DNA from: Candidatus Melainabacteria bacterium | GTDB taxonomy: Bacteria > Cyanobacteriota > Vampirovibrionia > Gastranaerophilales > Gastranaerophilaceae | Assembly (NCBI GenBank): GCA_003258735.1 | Contig: QHME01000018.1 | Coordinates: 1 to 39,206, forward strand | Length of the DNA stretch: 39,206 nt | Direction of reading: 5' to 3' | Part shown: positions 22,594 to 31,286 of the stretch, piece after piece | Layout of the letters: each line of letters starts with the position of its first letter | Position numbering within the stretch: position 1 is the stretch's first letter | Notes under the pieces: generated by a model | Seen by the model: only the letters and a program-made list of their open reading frames with translations | What the model was told of the DNA's origin: nothing | Databases searched by the model: none | Translations under genes and position numbers: made by a program

Positions 22594-23505
22594 CTATTCC
22601 TGAACTTCCGAATTTTTTTGTTCTTCAATTAGGTTTTTATAAACTTCTACATAATTTTCAGTAGCCGCAAATCCAACAAGAGAACCGCCATAAATTTGAA
22701 GTATTGATGAAATACTTGTTATAAATATCAGCAAAATCAATACCAACGGTTGATATTCTATTTTGTCAGCATTATCCGGTGAAAACATTATTGCTGTTGC
22801 AGTGATTAAAACACTTGCTACAACTAAAGAACCTGACAACAGGCCTGACACTATATTTACCAAAAATGTAGCTAAAATAAACTTCAATGCTACTGTAATG
22901 GTTTCTTTAAATGATTTTTTCATATAGCCAAAAATTGTAAATGGATTAAAATACTCTGCTCTATATGTTTCATCTTTTGCAAATCCGATAAAAACATAAC
23001 TTACAAATGGTGCAAAGAAGATACATATCGCCATTAAGATTAAAAGCTCAACAAAAACTGTCAAGATAACTAATATTGGACCCAAAACAGGAGATGCTCC
23101 ACTTATGCTAAATGTAAAAACAAGCGCAAAAGGTACAACTAGTATCACAAGGAACAATATTGCAAAATATAACCCCCATGTTAGATACAACGGAAATAGC
23201 TTCAATCCTTTTTTAAACATATCCAAATTGAACATAGGAAATCCTAAAACGTTATCCAATCTTTCTTTTATAAACTTTAGAGAATACCCTAGCGTAAAGA
23301 TAGCCGGAACAATTGCAATCAAACCAACGATTGCTGCGACAATAAGCAATGTAATTATAACAGTTTTTGGAGTATCTTTATCAATATAAGATACTATACT
23401 ACCTGCAATAGCAGGCAGCACCAATAATAGTACATAATACAAATGGCGTTTAAACGGATTTTCACATTTAAACAAGTTTTTAAAACTTTGGAGAACTCTA
23501 TCCAT
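22594..23505 (-). CDS. Polytopic membrane protein, DUF4013-like
   Basis: This 303-aa protein has about six hydrophobic segments arranged in pairs. An early GSIVSYID loop follows the first helix, an amphipathic FTLGYSLKFIKERL comes after the second, and there is a Glu-rich C-terminus. The pattern resembles the DUF4013 family of uncharacterised membrane proteins. A TTG five codons upstream is open, but AAAGG sits 8 bases before the ATG at 23505, so that start is chosen. A second protein of similar type lies on the other side of uvrB. The function is unknown. Confidence 0.65.
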   Translation of the reverse strand: MDRVLQSFKNLFKCENPFKRHLYYVLLLVLPAIAGSIVSYIDKDTPKTVIITLLIVAAIVGLIAIVPAIFTLGYSLKFIKERLDNVLGFPMFNLDMFKKGLKLFPLYLTWGLYFAILFLVILVVPFALVFTFSISGASPVLGPILVILTVFVELLILMAICIFFAPFVSYVFIGFAKDETYRAEYFNPFTIFGYMKKSFKETITVALKFILATFLVNIVSGLLSGSLVVASVLITATAIMFSPDNADKIEYQPLVLILLIFITSISSILQIYGGSLVGFAATENYVEVYKNLIEEQKNSEVQE

Positions 23506-23671
23506 AACACAACCTTTCAATTTTCATTACACTAATAACGAATATACTCTTTCACATAATTAGGGAAAGAAAATAAATACCTAAAAAAGACAAAAATATT
23601 CATATATACAATACCTCGCTGAGTATTATAACGGCAATATTACAAAAAACTTTAATCTAAAATCAATAAAA

Positions 23672-23686
23672 GTAACAAAAAGTTAC
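23672..23686. promoter_or_regulatory. Inverted repeat overlapping uvrB -35
   Basis: GTAAC-AAAAA-GTTAC is a perfect 5-bp-arm inverted repeat. Its right arm overlaps the TTACAA -35 of uvrB, a typical repressor position. An SOS (LexA-type) operator is one possibility; it does not match the known cyanobacterial LexA box exactly. Confidence 0.4.
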
Positions 23687-23711
23687 AAGAATATAAAATT
23701 TGTACTAAAAT
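23683..23711 (+). promoter_or_regulatory. Promoter of uvrB, probably leaderless
   Basis: TTACAA (23683-23688), 17 bases, TAAAAT (23706-23711), then 6 bases to the ATG. The predicted transcription start coincides with the start codon, and there is no Shine-Dalgarno. Confidence 0.65.
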
Positions 23712-23717
23712 ATTGGT

Positions 23718-25706
23718 ATGGAACATCGAGAATTTAAAATTTGTTCAAAATATAAACCATCCGGAGACCAACCCAAAGCAATCGAGCAACTAACAGAAGG
23801 ATTACTAAAAGGTTATGACACCCAAACATTGCTCGGTATAACTGGCTCTGGTAAAACATTTACTATCGCAAATGTTATTGAAAAAATCCAAAAGCCAACA
23901 CTTATTATTGCTCACAACAAAACACTTGCGGCACAATTGTACAACGAATTTAAAGAACTTTTTCCAAATAACGCAGTAGAATATTTTATCAGTTATTACG
24001 ATTACTATCAACCGGAAGCATACATTCCTAGAACGGATACTTATATTGAAAAATCATCTTCCATTAATGAAGAAATCGATAGACTTCGCCACAATACAAC
24101 ACGCAGCCTTTATGAAAGAGATGATGTTATTGTAATATCATCTGTCAGCTGTATATACGGATTGGGATTGCCTGAAAACTATTTCAAAGGTTCAACGGAA
24201 ATCAAAGTCGGTGATGAAATTGACCGAGATGACCTATTAAAATATTTTGTCAGTGTAAGATATGAAAGAAACGATTTAGAACTAAAATGTTCAACATTTA
24301 GAGTGCGTGGAGATATTGTTGAACTTATGCCTGCCTATGAAAAAATTATCACAAGATTTTATTTCTTTGGGGATGAAGTTGAAAAAATTGTAAAAATCGA
24401 TAATGTATCAGGTGAAATCATTGAAGCACCACAATCTGTAGTAATATATCCAGCCGTACACTATTTGTCAGATGATGAAAATATTGATGAAACCGTTGAT
24501 TTAATTAGGCAAGAATTACAACAACGTTTAGTTGAACTAAACAATGAAAATAAACTTATTGAAGCCCAAAGACTTGAACAACGAGTTAAATACGATATTG
24601 AAATGATGAAAGAAATGGGTTACTGCACAGGGATTGAAAATTATTCTCGAATAATTGAGCGTAGACCTTCGGGCTCTGCCCCTGCAACGTTGCTAGACTA
24701 TTTTCCACAAGATTTTTTAACCGTTGTTGATGAATCTCACGTTACATTACCACAAATCAAAGGTATGAGCCATGGTGATGCAGCAAGAAAAAAAGTACTA
24801 GTCGATTATGGTTTTAGATTGCCTTGCGCTAAAGACAACCGCCCACTAACAAATGAAGAATTTTATGCAAAAGTCGGACAAAAAATCTACATTTCAGCAA
24901 CTCCTGCAGAGTTTGAAAAACAAACATCAGAGCAAATAGTAGAACAAATTATCAGACCGACAGGTCTTCTCGACCCTAAAATTTCAGTTCGACCTATTGA
25001 TACTCAAATCCAAGACCTTAAAGCAGAAATCAAAAAACGAGCTGAAAAAGATGAACGAATATTAATTACAACACTAACAAAACGAATGGCAGAAGATTTA
25101 ACAGACTATTTCGTTCAAGAAGGTATACGCGTAAGATATTTACATAGTGAAGTGAAATCTATTGAACGTGTCGAAATTTTAAGAGACCTTCGACTTGGAG
25201 AATTTGACGTACTGATTGGTGTAAACCTGCTTAGAGAAGGATTAGATATTCCGGAAGTCTCACTTGTTGCAATTATGGATGCTGATAAAGAAGGATTTTT
25301 GCGTTCTGAAACAAGTCTCATACAGACAATCGGACGTGCTGCAAGAAACGCTTGCGGTGAGGTTATCATGTACGCAGATAAAATTACGGATTCAATGGCG
25401 AACGCTATAAAGGAAACAAAACGACGTAGAGATTTACAAATTGCGCACAACCAAAAATATGGAATAATTCCGCAAACTATCAAGAAACCAATTGAAAACA
25501 ATTTACTATCACTTGTGGCAAGCTATCGAGACCTAGAAGATATTGTGGCAGAAGAAATGATAGATATGGGCATCGAGAAAAAAGATTTGCCAAAACTTAT
25601 TGATAAACTTGAAAAGGATATGCACAAAGCGGCAAAAATCCTTGATTTTGAACGAGCTGCACAAATCCGTGACAAACTAAAAAAACTGCGAGAAATGAAA
25701 GACTAA
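23718..25706 (+). CDS. uvrB: Excinuclease ABC subunit B
   Basis: This 662-aa protein has full family length. It shows Walker A G40-ITGSGKT, the Q-motif region PSGDQPKAIEQL, the YYDYYQPEAYIP beta-hairpin used to probe damaged DNA, DESHVTLPQI (DEAD-type box), GVNLLREGLDIPEVSLVAI, QTIGRAARN and a C-terminal UVR domain (KLIDKLEKDMHKAAKILDFE). UvrB scans for lesions with UvrA and positions UvrC. It is a single-gene unit with its own promoter and terminator. uvrA and uvrC are not in the window. Confidence 0.98.
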   Translation: MEHREFKICSKYKPSGDQPKAIEQLTEGLLKGYDTQTLLGITGSGKTFTIANVIEKIQKPTLIIAHNKTLAAQLYNEFKELFPNNAVEYFISYYDYYQPEAYIPRTDTYIEKSSSINEEIDRLRHNTTRSLYERDDVIVISSVSCIYGLGLPENYFKGSTEIKVGDEIDRDDLLKYFVSVRYERNDLELKCSTFRVRGDIVELMPAYEKIITRFYFFGDEVEKIVKIDNVSGEIIEAPQSVVIYPAVHYLSDDENIDETVDLIRQELQQRLVELNNENKLIEAQRLEQRVKYDIEMMKEMGYCTGIENYSRIIERRPSGSAPATLLDYFPQDFLTVVDESHVTLPQIKGMSHGDAARKKVLVDYGFRLPCAKDNRPLTNEEFYAKVGQKIYISATPAEFEKQTSEQIVEQIIRPTGLLDPKISVRPIDTQIQDLKAEIKKRAEKDERILITTLTKRMAEDLTDYFVQEGIRVRYLHSEVKSIERVEILRDLRLGEFDVLIGVNLLREGLDIPEVSLVAIMDADKEGFLRSETSLIQTIGRAARNACGEVIMYADKITDSMANAIKETKRRRDLQIAHNQKYGIIPQTIKKPIENNLLSLVASYRDLEDIVAEEMIDMGIEKKDLPKLIDKLEKDMHKAAKILDFERAAQIRDKLKKLREMKD

Positions 25707-25711
25707 ACATT

Positions 25712-25742
25712 AAGAAGGTCAGCTTAGTAAGCTGACCTTCTT
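25712..25742. terminator. Terminator after uvrB
   Basis: AAGAAGGTCAGCTT and its exact complement form a 14-bp stem with loop AGT, followed by TTTT. It lies between convergent genes and may act on both strands. Confidence 0.9.
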
Positions 25743-25780
25743 TTAATTATAAACAATCTATTTTCTATAAATACTCTATA

Positions 25781-26542
25781 TCACCCATTTTGACGTTCTG
25801 TAGATTCAGTAATTAAATTGATTTGAACATTATCATCATATTCTTCATTGCTGCCTTTGATGTGCTCATAAGATGCTTGCGCCAAATAATTTGCAAGAAT
25901 TGAAATATTCACAACAAACACCACACTACAATAAGCTACAAAGCCCCAATGAGTGAACGGTAATTGGAAATACCAGAACAAATAAGCAACAGGGCCAACC
26001 AAAACCAAATTAGCAATAGCTAATTGTGGTAAGAAGAATAATAAACTTACCAATACATCAATACAAGATTCACAAATAACTTTATAATTAAAACCCTGAA
26101 CAATATTTAAATATTTAGCAAAAGACAAATAAGAAGTTATAACAATTGAACCTAATATTGACCATACAATAATCGCAAAAATCAGCGGAACATGAGGAGC
26201 TTCAATAGGTATAGTAACTTTTGTTACCAATAAATGACCAATAAACCCATAAACCAATAAATTAGGAATCATAACTACACAACTCTTGAGAATCGCTATT
26301 CCGAGTTGAATAGGATTAAGTGTCAAAATTTCTCGTTTGTTGCGTCTTACATTATTTATACCCTGAGTCAGCAGTCCCAGAAGGAGCACCCCGAAGATAC
26401 CACCCCAGAAAGTGAACATCGCCATCTTTCCTACAATAAACAAGTTTACAACAAAGTAAACAGGTATTGCATACACAACAAATTTGACATAAGCCAAATC
26501 TTCACTTAGTGCTTCATTAAATGCGTCTACGACAGATGCCAT
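25781..26542 (-). CDS. Polytopic membrane protein of unknown function
   Basis: This 253-aa protein has five to six membrane segments, a short NVRRNKRE cytoplasmic loop and a polar C-terminus (EEYDDNVQ...). In length and segment pairing it resembles the 303-aa protein on the other side of uvrB (DUF4013-like). A strong AAGGAGGG site precedes the ATG. The downstream side of pilT lies next to it in the same orientation (about 60 bases), so transcription from pilT could continue into it. There is no evidence for a specific transport or pilus role. Confidence 0.65.
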   Translation of the reverse strand: MASVVDAFNEALSEDLAYVKFVVYAIPVYFVVNLFIVGKMAMFTFWGGIFGVLLLGLLTQGINNVRRNKREILTLNPIQLGIAILKSCVVMIPNLLVYGFIGHLLVTKVTIPIEAPHVPLIFAIIVWSILGSIVITSYLSFAKYLNIVQGFNYKVICESCIDVLVSLLFFLPQLAIANLVLVGPVAYLFWYFQLPFTHWGFVAYCSVVFVVNISILANYLAQASYEHIKGSNEEYDDNVQINLITESTERQNG

Positions 26543-26604
26543 ACAAGAACCCTCCTTTTTTGGTACTGCATACAGGTGTATTTAACTAACATTTAGAGTA
26601 TAAA

Positions 26605-27672
26605 CTAGCCTTGGATTAAACGCTTCAACTCTGCAGGTTTTGAAGATTTTGCCAAAGCATCCTCAATTGTAACCAAACCTTTTTTGAATAACTCAGCAAG
26701 AGCAGATTCAAGAGTTTGCATACCTGCACCGGAACTTGTTTGAATTGTTGAATAAATTTGAGCAGCTTTAGCTTCACGAATAAGGTTAGCTACAGCAGGT
26801 GTAACAACCATGATTTCTTGAGCCATAACACGACCTTTTCGTGTTCCGTCAGGTTGACGTTTTGGCAACAAAGTTTGTGAAAATACAGCAACCAATGAGT
26901 TAGCTAACTGTACACGAATTTGCTGTTGTTGACCTTCTGGGAATACGTCGATGATACGGTCAATAGTTTGTGATGCTGAAGAAGTGTGAAGTGTTCCAAA
27001 TACCAAGTGACCAGTTTCTGCCGCTGTTAGAGCTAACGCGATAGTTTCGTGGTCACGCATTTCACCTACCAGAATAATATCTGGGTCTTCACGAAGTGCG
27101 GATTTCAAAGCATTTGCAAACGACCTTGTATCCATACCCAACTCACGCTGGTGAATAACTGAAACTTTTGAAGTGTGAACAAATTCGACTGGGTCTTCAA
27201 TTGTCAAAATATGTTCAGCCCTTGTTCTATTAATGTAGTCAATCATTGCTGCCAATGTTGTTGATTTACCTGAACCTGTAGGTCCTGTTACCAAAACTAA
27301 ACCACGCGGCTTTTCAGCAATCTGCGTAACAATCGGTGGCATTCCAAGTTCTTCCAACTGTGGAGCAGTTGTTGCAATTGTACGGAATGCAGCTGCATAA
27401 CAACCTTTATCCTTGTAGAAGTTAACCCTGAAACGACCGATGTTTTCAACACCGTAAGAAAAGTCCAATTCCCATTCTTGTTCAAGGTGTCTTCTTTGTT
27501 CATTTGACATCATTGGGAACAATAAGTTTTCTACGCCTTCAGGAGTAAGCGGGTCGTAATCAAGTCTAACCAACTTACCGTCAATACGTGCAATTGGCGG
27601 CAACTTGTTTGAAATGTGCAAGTCTGAGCCGCCTTTGTCTACTAATTCTTTCAATAAATCTTCAATAATCAT
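26605..27672 (-). CDS. pilT: Type IV pilus retraction ATPase PilT
   Basis: This 355-aa protein has the PilT pattern throughout: N-terminal MIIEDLLKELVDKGGSDLHI, Walker A GPTGSGKSTTLAAMI, the Asp box ILTIEDPVEFVH, Walker B ALREDPDIILVGEMRD, the His box (AETGHLVFGTLHT) and the family AxxMxR-like RGLVLV/IREAKAAQIYS regions. PilT hexamers depolymerise type IV pili for twitching and DNA uptake. The length is normal. It starts 14 bases after a small upstream gene. Prepilin, prepilin peptidase and a SigF-like factor elsewhere in the window support a working T4P system. Confidence 0.93.
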   Translation of the reverse strand: MIIEDLLKELVDKGGSDLHISNKLPPIARIDGKLVRLDYDPLTPEGVENLLFPMMSNEQRRHLEQEWELDFSYGVENIGRFRVNFYKDKGCYAAAFRTIATTAPQLEELGMPPIVTQIAEKPRGLVLVTGPTGSGKSTTLAAMIDYINRTRAEHILTIEDPVEFVHTSKVSVIHQRELGMDTRSFANALKSALREDPDIILVGEMRDHETIALALTAAETGHLVFGTLHTSSASQTIDRIIDVFPEGQQQQIRVQLANSLVAVFSQTLLPKRQPDGTRKGRVMAQEIMVVTPAVANLIREAKAAQIYSTIQTSSGAGMQTLESALAELFKKGLVTIEDALAKSSKPAELKRLIQG

Positions 27673-27686
27673 AACTTATACCACCA

Positions 27687-27938
27687 TTATTCTGTAAAAT
27701 TCATAATTGCGTCATTTTCTTTTGAGGCAAGCTCAATTAACAAATAAGTCATGTAAGCCCCCAATGCAACAGCCTTAGGGTCAAGATTTGTTTTATTTGC
27801 TGCCTCTATAATTGCTGTATTAATTTCAGGATTTTCGTCCTTTATATAATGAATCATCTTTTTTCGCCAAGCAGGCATATCTTCAAAAATTTCATTAAAT
27901 GCTGTAGTTGCAATATCTTCGGATATAACAGGTAACAT
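27687..27938 (-). CDS. Small helical protein upstream of pilT
   Basis: This is an 83-aa helical protein (MLPVISEDIATTAFNEIFED, then WRKKMIHYIKDENPEINTAI and a C-terminal helix). Fourteen further codons are open upstream, but the ATG at 27938 is preferred because AGGG lies 10-13 bases before it and the upstream codons encode an unlikely N-terminus. The stop is 14 bases before pilT, so they are probably cotranscribed. No family is recognised and there is no membrane segment or signal. Confidence 0.65.
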   Translation of the reverse strand: MLPVISEDIATTAFNEIFEDMPAWRKKMIHYIKDENPEINTAIIEAANKTNLDPKAVALGAYMTYLLIELASKENDAIMNFTE

Positions 27939-28035
27939 AATCAAATAACCCTTCAAAATTAATACATACGATATATTCATTATACACTAAATTTCAAGGT
28001 CTGTCCATATTTCAATAAAAATCCTATGTTTGAAG

Positions 28036-28041
28036 TATAAT
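28036..28041 (+). promoter_or_regulatory. -10 element of recF
   Basis: A perfect TATAAT ends 6 bases before the recF ATG at 28048. The -35 is weak (TTCAAT 19 bases upstream). There is no Shine-Dalgarno, so the message is probably leaderless. Confidence 0.5.
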
Positions 28042-28047
28042 TTTTAT

Positions 28048-29151
28048 ATGAAATTAACTCAGCTAAAGCTCACAAATTACCGAAATTGTACCGATTTAAA
28101 GATTGATTTTGACAAATCAAAAATATTAATAATTGGAAAAAATGCGCAAGGTAAAACAAACATACTTGAAAGTATTTATTTTTTGTCAGGATTAAAATCT
28201 CCGCGCACTTCAAATAACACCGAGCTTATAAATTTTGGCAGTGAATATTTCAAAATAGAGGCAGAAGTTATAAAATCAAATACAAACATTGATTTATATT
28301 ATGTCTACAACACCGAAAAAAAACGTGAAATAAAAGTTAATCGCGTAAAATCTACTATAAAAGATTTTAAATCCGTTTTAAAAACAGTTTTATTTTCCAC
28401 CTCTGACCTTTTATTATTAAGAGGGACACCGCAAGATAGAAGAAATTGGCTTGATAGAGCAATTTCTCAAATATATCCAGCGTATGACGACAGATTGTCA
28501 AAATATGACAAAATTAGAATTCAAAAAAACAACTTTTTAAAAGATTGCGCCAAAACAGGTCAGACAAATTTTGCACTCCTAGATGTATATAATGAACAAC
28601 TTTCTATCACTGGCAGCAACATCATTTATGTGCGCAAAAAATTTCTAAAAGAAATTGAAAAAATCGCATCAGAAAAACACCGCACAATTAGCGATACAGA
28701 AAGATTAACAATAAAATACGATTGTCCGTTTAGTGATAACGAAAATATTGAAGATATTCAAAAAGCGTTTTTAGCAGAACTTGAGGAGCGAAAAATCGAA
28801 GAAATGCGTCGTTGTCAGGCTTGTGTCGGACCACATCGAGACGATATTATTTTCTATATAAATAACCAAGAATCTACAAAATTCGCGTCTCAGGGACAGC
28901 AAAGAACAATCGTTTTGGCTCTAAAGCTTTCTGAACTTGATATTATCACCCAAAAAACAGGAGATGAACCGATTTTGCTATTGGATGATGTCTTAGCTGA
29001 ACTTGATGACATCAGGCAAAACTATCTGCTAAAATCAATAAACATAAACACCCAAACAATTATCACTTCAGTTGACACGATTCTTTTTGAAGATGATTTC
29101 CTTAAAGATGTTCAAATTTTTAAAATTGATAGTGGAAAAATTTGCGAATAA
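28048..29151 (+). CDS. recF: DNA replication and repair protein RecF
   Basis: This 367-aa SMC-like ATPase has Walker A IIGKNAQGKTNILESIYFLS, LRGTPQDRRNWLDRAIS, the signature region FASQGQQRTIVLALKLSEL and Walker B LLLDDVLAELD. RecF marks single/double-strand junctions for RecOR-mediated RecA loading; recR is also in the window. A TTG six codons upstream (28030) is open, but the ATG at 28048 gives the family-typical MKLTQLKLTNYRN start and fits the -10 position. Unlike in many bacteria it is not beside dnaN or dnaA. Confidence 0.96.
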   Translation: MKLTQLKLTNYRNCTDLKIDFDKSKILIIGKNAQGKTNILESIYFLSGLKSPRTSNNTELINFGSEYFKIEAEVIKSNTNIDLYYVYNTEKKREIKVNRVKSTIKDFKSVLKTVLFSTSDLLLLRGTPQDRRNWLDRAISQIYPAYDDRLSKYDKIRIQKNNFLKDCAKTGQTNFALLDVYNEQLSITGSNIIYVRKKFLKEIEKIASEKHRTISDTERLTIKYDCPFSDNENIEDIQKAFLAELEERKIEEMRRCQACVGPHRDDIIFYINNQESTKFASQGQQRTIVLALKLSELDIITQKTGDEPILLLDDVLAELDDIRQNYLLKSININTQTIITSVDTILFEDDFLKDVQIFKIDSGKICE

Positions 29152-29155
29152 AAAA

Positions 29156-29180
29156 TGCGCTTATTTATAGAATAAGCGCA
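29156..29180. terminator. Terminator after recF
   Basis: TGCGCTTATT / AATAAGCGCA is a perfect 10-bp stem with a 5-base loop, followed by CCTTTT, between convergent recF and the MFS gene. Confidence 0.8.
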
Positions 29181-29207
29181 CCTTTTAAATACTACTTAAT
29201 TTTAATT

Positions 29208-30581
29208 TTATTCTTTAACCATTTTTGTAAGCAATGCTGCAATAATCAAACACGCTGCACCGATAAAGAATGAGTATTCATAATGATAGTTTAACAAATC
29301 ACCATTTTGAATAATCGAATTATTGATAATCCATGCAACCAATGTACATACAAATACTTGAGGACCAGCAATAAAGATATTAAAAATACCCATTACAGAG
29401 CCTTCCGTTCCAGGTTTGATATATTTAGATAACATTGCAAAAGGCAAAGCGCAAACACTTGCCCAACCAATACCTGATAATGCCATACAAGCAGCTACAA
29501 CTATTTTTGAAGTTGGGAACAATCCCATAACCACATAAGCCAAAGCCATTGATAACAATGAAATAATATGCACTTTTTTATTACCAAATTTTCCTGCAAA
29601 AAATCCAATTGGTACAGCAATTACAAAACAAATCAAATTGAATATGGCAAAACATATTGAAGAGTAATTAGTTGCAGATGTTTGAGCAGCTAAATAAGTT
29701 TGCTGAACATCAGTTGCCAATTTTGTTAAATCTGGCACACCATAAACTGTGTGAATGGCAAAGTTTGTGAAGAAAATCAACAAGCACATTGTACCAATCC
29801 AAGTAAAAAACTGCATTATACAAATTTTTGAGACTTCCGGAGATAGTGAGAAAAATTCTTTCATAGATTTCCAGAAACCAACTTCGTCTTTTTTTTCTTC
29901 AACAACATCAGCATCGTTCAAAGTACTTTTTTCTCTAATTGTCATACAAGTCCAAATCATAGCAAGAGAAAACGCCAAAGCTGCCATAATAAATTGAGCA
30001 ACAATTGACATTTGATAATGCAATACATATTTCAAAAATGGAGCTGTTGCAGCAGCAATTACTGAACCTAAACCAATAGCCAAACTGATATAAGAATTAG
30101 CCATTGCATGTTGTTCAGGTAGAACAACATCAGGAATCAATGCCCTATAAGGTCCTTGAGCAATATTTATACATGCATCAATAATCCAAATCATTATAGC
30201 TGCAATCAAAAGCCCTGACCATACTGGTAAATTCATTCCTGTAAATTTTGCAATACAGTCAGCTATATTACCAGAATTTGGGAACAACCACAACGCAATT
30301 GATGCAATAATTGCACCACCTAACAAATATGGTCTTCTACGTCCAAAACGTGATTTTGTTTTATCTGACAATGCCCCAATAATAGGTTGTACAACCATAC
30401 CGGTAAAAGGACCTGCTAACCATATCAACCCATAAATAAATGGGTCTGCCCCTAAGTTTTCGGTAACAGGAGCTGATAGAATAATTCTCATCTGCCAAGC
30501 AAACTGCAAGCCCAAAAATCCGAGAGCAAAGTTCAAAAAATTCGCAGTCGTAAATTTTTTCATTTCAAAACTATCTGCCAT
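29208..30581 (-). CDS. MFS transporter, GPH/sugar-type
   Basis: This 457-aa protein has about 12 membrane segments. The loop 2-3 motif GALSDKTKSRFGRRRPYLLG is typical of MFS members related to the glycoside-pentoside-hexuronide and SLC45 sucrose-type transporters, and a second related motif (GFFAGKFGNKKVHI) follows the central loop. A proton- or cation-coupled sugar carrier is likely, but the substrate cannot be read. An ATG five codons upstream is open; GGGGG lies 7-8 bases before the ATG at 30581, which I chose. It stands alone, next to the repeat cluster. Confidence 0.82.
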   Translation of the reverse strand: MADSFEMKKFTTANFLNFALGFLGLQFAWQMRIILSAPVTENLGADPFIYGLIWLAGPFTGMVVQPIIGALSDKTKSRFGRRRPYLLGGAIIASIALWLFPNSGNIADCIAKFTGMNLPVWSGLLIAAIMIWIIDACINIAQGPYRALIPDVVLPEQHAMANSYISLAIGLGSVIAAATAPFLKYVLHYQMSIVAQFIMAALAFSLAMIWTCMTIREKSTLNDADVVEEKKDEVGFWKSMKEFFSLSPEVSKICIMQFFTWIGTMCLLIFFTNFAIHTVYGVPDLTKLATDVQQTYLAAQTSATNYSSICFAIFNLICFVIAVPIGFFAGKFGNKKVHIISLLSMALAYVVMGLFPTSKIVVAACMALSGIGWASVCALPFAMLSKYIKPGTEGSVMGIFNIFIAGPQVFVCTLVAWIINNSIIQNGDLLNYHYEYSFFIGAACLIIAALLTKMVKE

Positions 30582-30671
30582 TAAGTATTCCCCCATAAAC
30601 TAACGAATAAGCCAATGATATTATTAACATAGCATAAGGTCAAGCACGAAGTTGAAGGGGGTTCAAATTAA

Positions 30672-30700
30672 TTGTCATTCTGAATTCATTTCTGAATCTC
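30672..30700 (+). repeat. Palindromic repeat, copy B
   Basis: GTCATTCTGAA, then TTCTGAATCTC and TAATTGAACAT, matches copy A at both ends and in its 3' flank but has a minimal loop and one mismatch in the right arm. Confidence 0.6.
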
Positions 30701-30721
30701 TAATTGAACATTTTTGTCAAT

Positions 30722-30748
30722 GTCACCCTGAACTTGATTCAGGGTCTA
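30722..30748 (+). repeat. Palindromic repeat, copy C
   Basis: GTCACCCTGAA ... TTCAGGGTCTA. The arms differ from copies A and B, but every change in one arm is matched in the other (CCC with GGG). Confidence 0.7.
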
Positions 30749-30762
30749 TCCATTTGATTTTA

Positions 30763-30884
30763 GTCATGCTGAACTGCGGATTTTGGCAAGTGCGCCGTGT
30801 GAGCGTAGCGAACCCAGCACGTCTTGGCGAGAGCTGCGTTGAGCCGGTCGAGCCGCCAATAATCCAAGACGGTTTCAGCATCTC
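30763..30884 (+). repeat. Palindromic repeat, long GC-rich copy D
   Basis: Outer arms GTCATGCTGAA (30763-30773) and TTCAGCATCTC (30874-30884) again pair, with the changed base compensated. Inside, GGATT-T-TTGGC pairs with GCCAA-T-AATCC, and the centre is strongly GC-rich (GAGCGTAGCGAACCC and GAGCCGGTCGAGCC). The interval 30597-30954 contains no gene that I can support. Confidence 0.7.
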
Positions 30885-30954
30885 AAATTTAACATATTAA
30901 TCTTATGCTTAATTTGTAATATTAAAGACCATTGAACAACTCCTACTTAAATTC

Positions 30955-31182
30955 TTAATCCTCAAAAATAAACAACTTATGCAAATCCATATCCAAGGCA
31001 TTGGCGACTTTAGTAATTGTCTGCAATGACGGAGACTGCTCACCACGCTCAACAATCCCCATTGTCGAACGCGCCAAACCTGCCATATCAGCAAGTCCTT
31101 CTTGTGATATTCCGCGTTTGATTCTTGCCACACGGATATTCATTCCTACCTTTTTGTCAATTTCATCTATTTTTATAGTCAT
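30955..31182 (-). CDS. XRE-family transcriptional regulator
   Basis: This 75-aa protein is essentially one Cro/CI helix-turn-helix: VGMNIRVARIKRGISQEGLA, then GLARSTMGIVERGEQSPSLQ and VANALDMDLHKLF. It has no sensor domain, so control is likely through its own level or a partner. It is divergent from a prepilin gene 104 bases away. That gap holds a TGTGTA-CATAT-TACACA inverted repeat inside the pilin promoter, a likely operator. Typical single-domain XRE proteins of this length regulate themselves and a neighbour. Confidence 0.88.
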   Translation of the reverse strand: MTIKIDEIDKKVGMNIRVARIKRGISQEGLADMAGLARSTMGIVERGEQSPSLQTITKVANALDMDLHKLFIFED

Positions 31183-31203
31183 TATCTTTATTATTATAGA
31201 TAA

Positions 31204-31253
31204 TTGACATATTATAATACACGTGATATTGTGTACATATTACACATTATAAT
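31204..31253 (+). promoter_or_regulatory. Prepilin promoter region with XRE operator candidate
   Basis: TTGACA (31204-31209) with TATTGT 17 bases on, and a second -10 TATAAT (31248-31253). Between them TGTGTA (31230-31235), CATAT, TACACA (31241-31246) is a perfect 6-bp-arm inverted repeat placed to block the downstream -10. Confidence 0.55.
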
Positions 31254-31286
31254 GTAGGAAAGCTTTAGGGAGATAGAGAATATAAG

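Noticed and set aside
30652..30900. 82-aa frame through the repeat cluster
   Set aside because: It is built from palindromic repeat copies B, C and D; the 'protein' is a translation of repeats.
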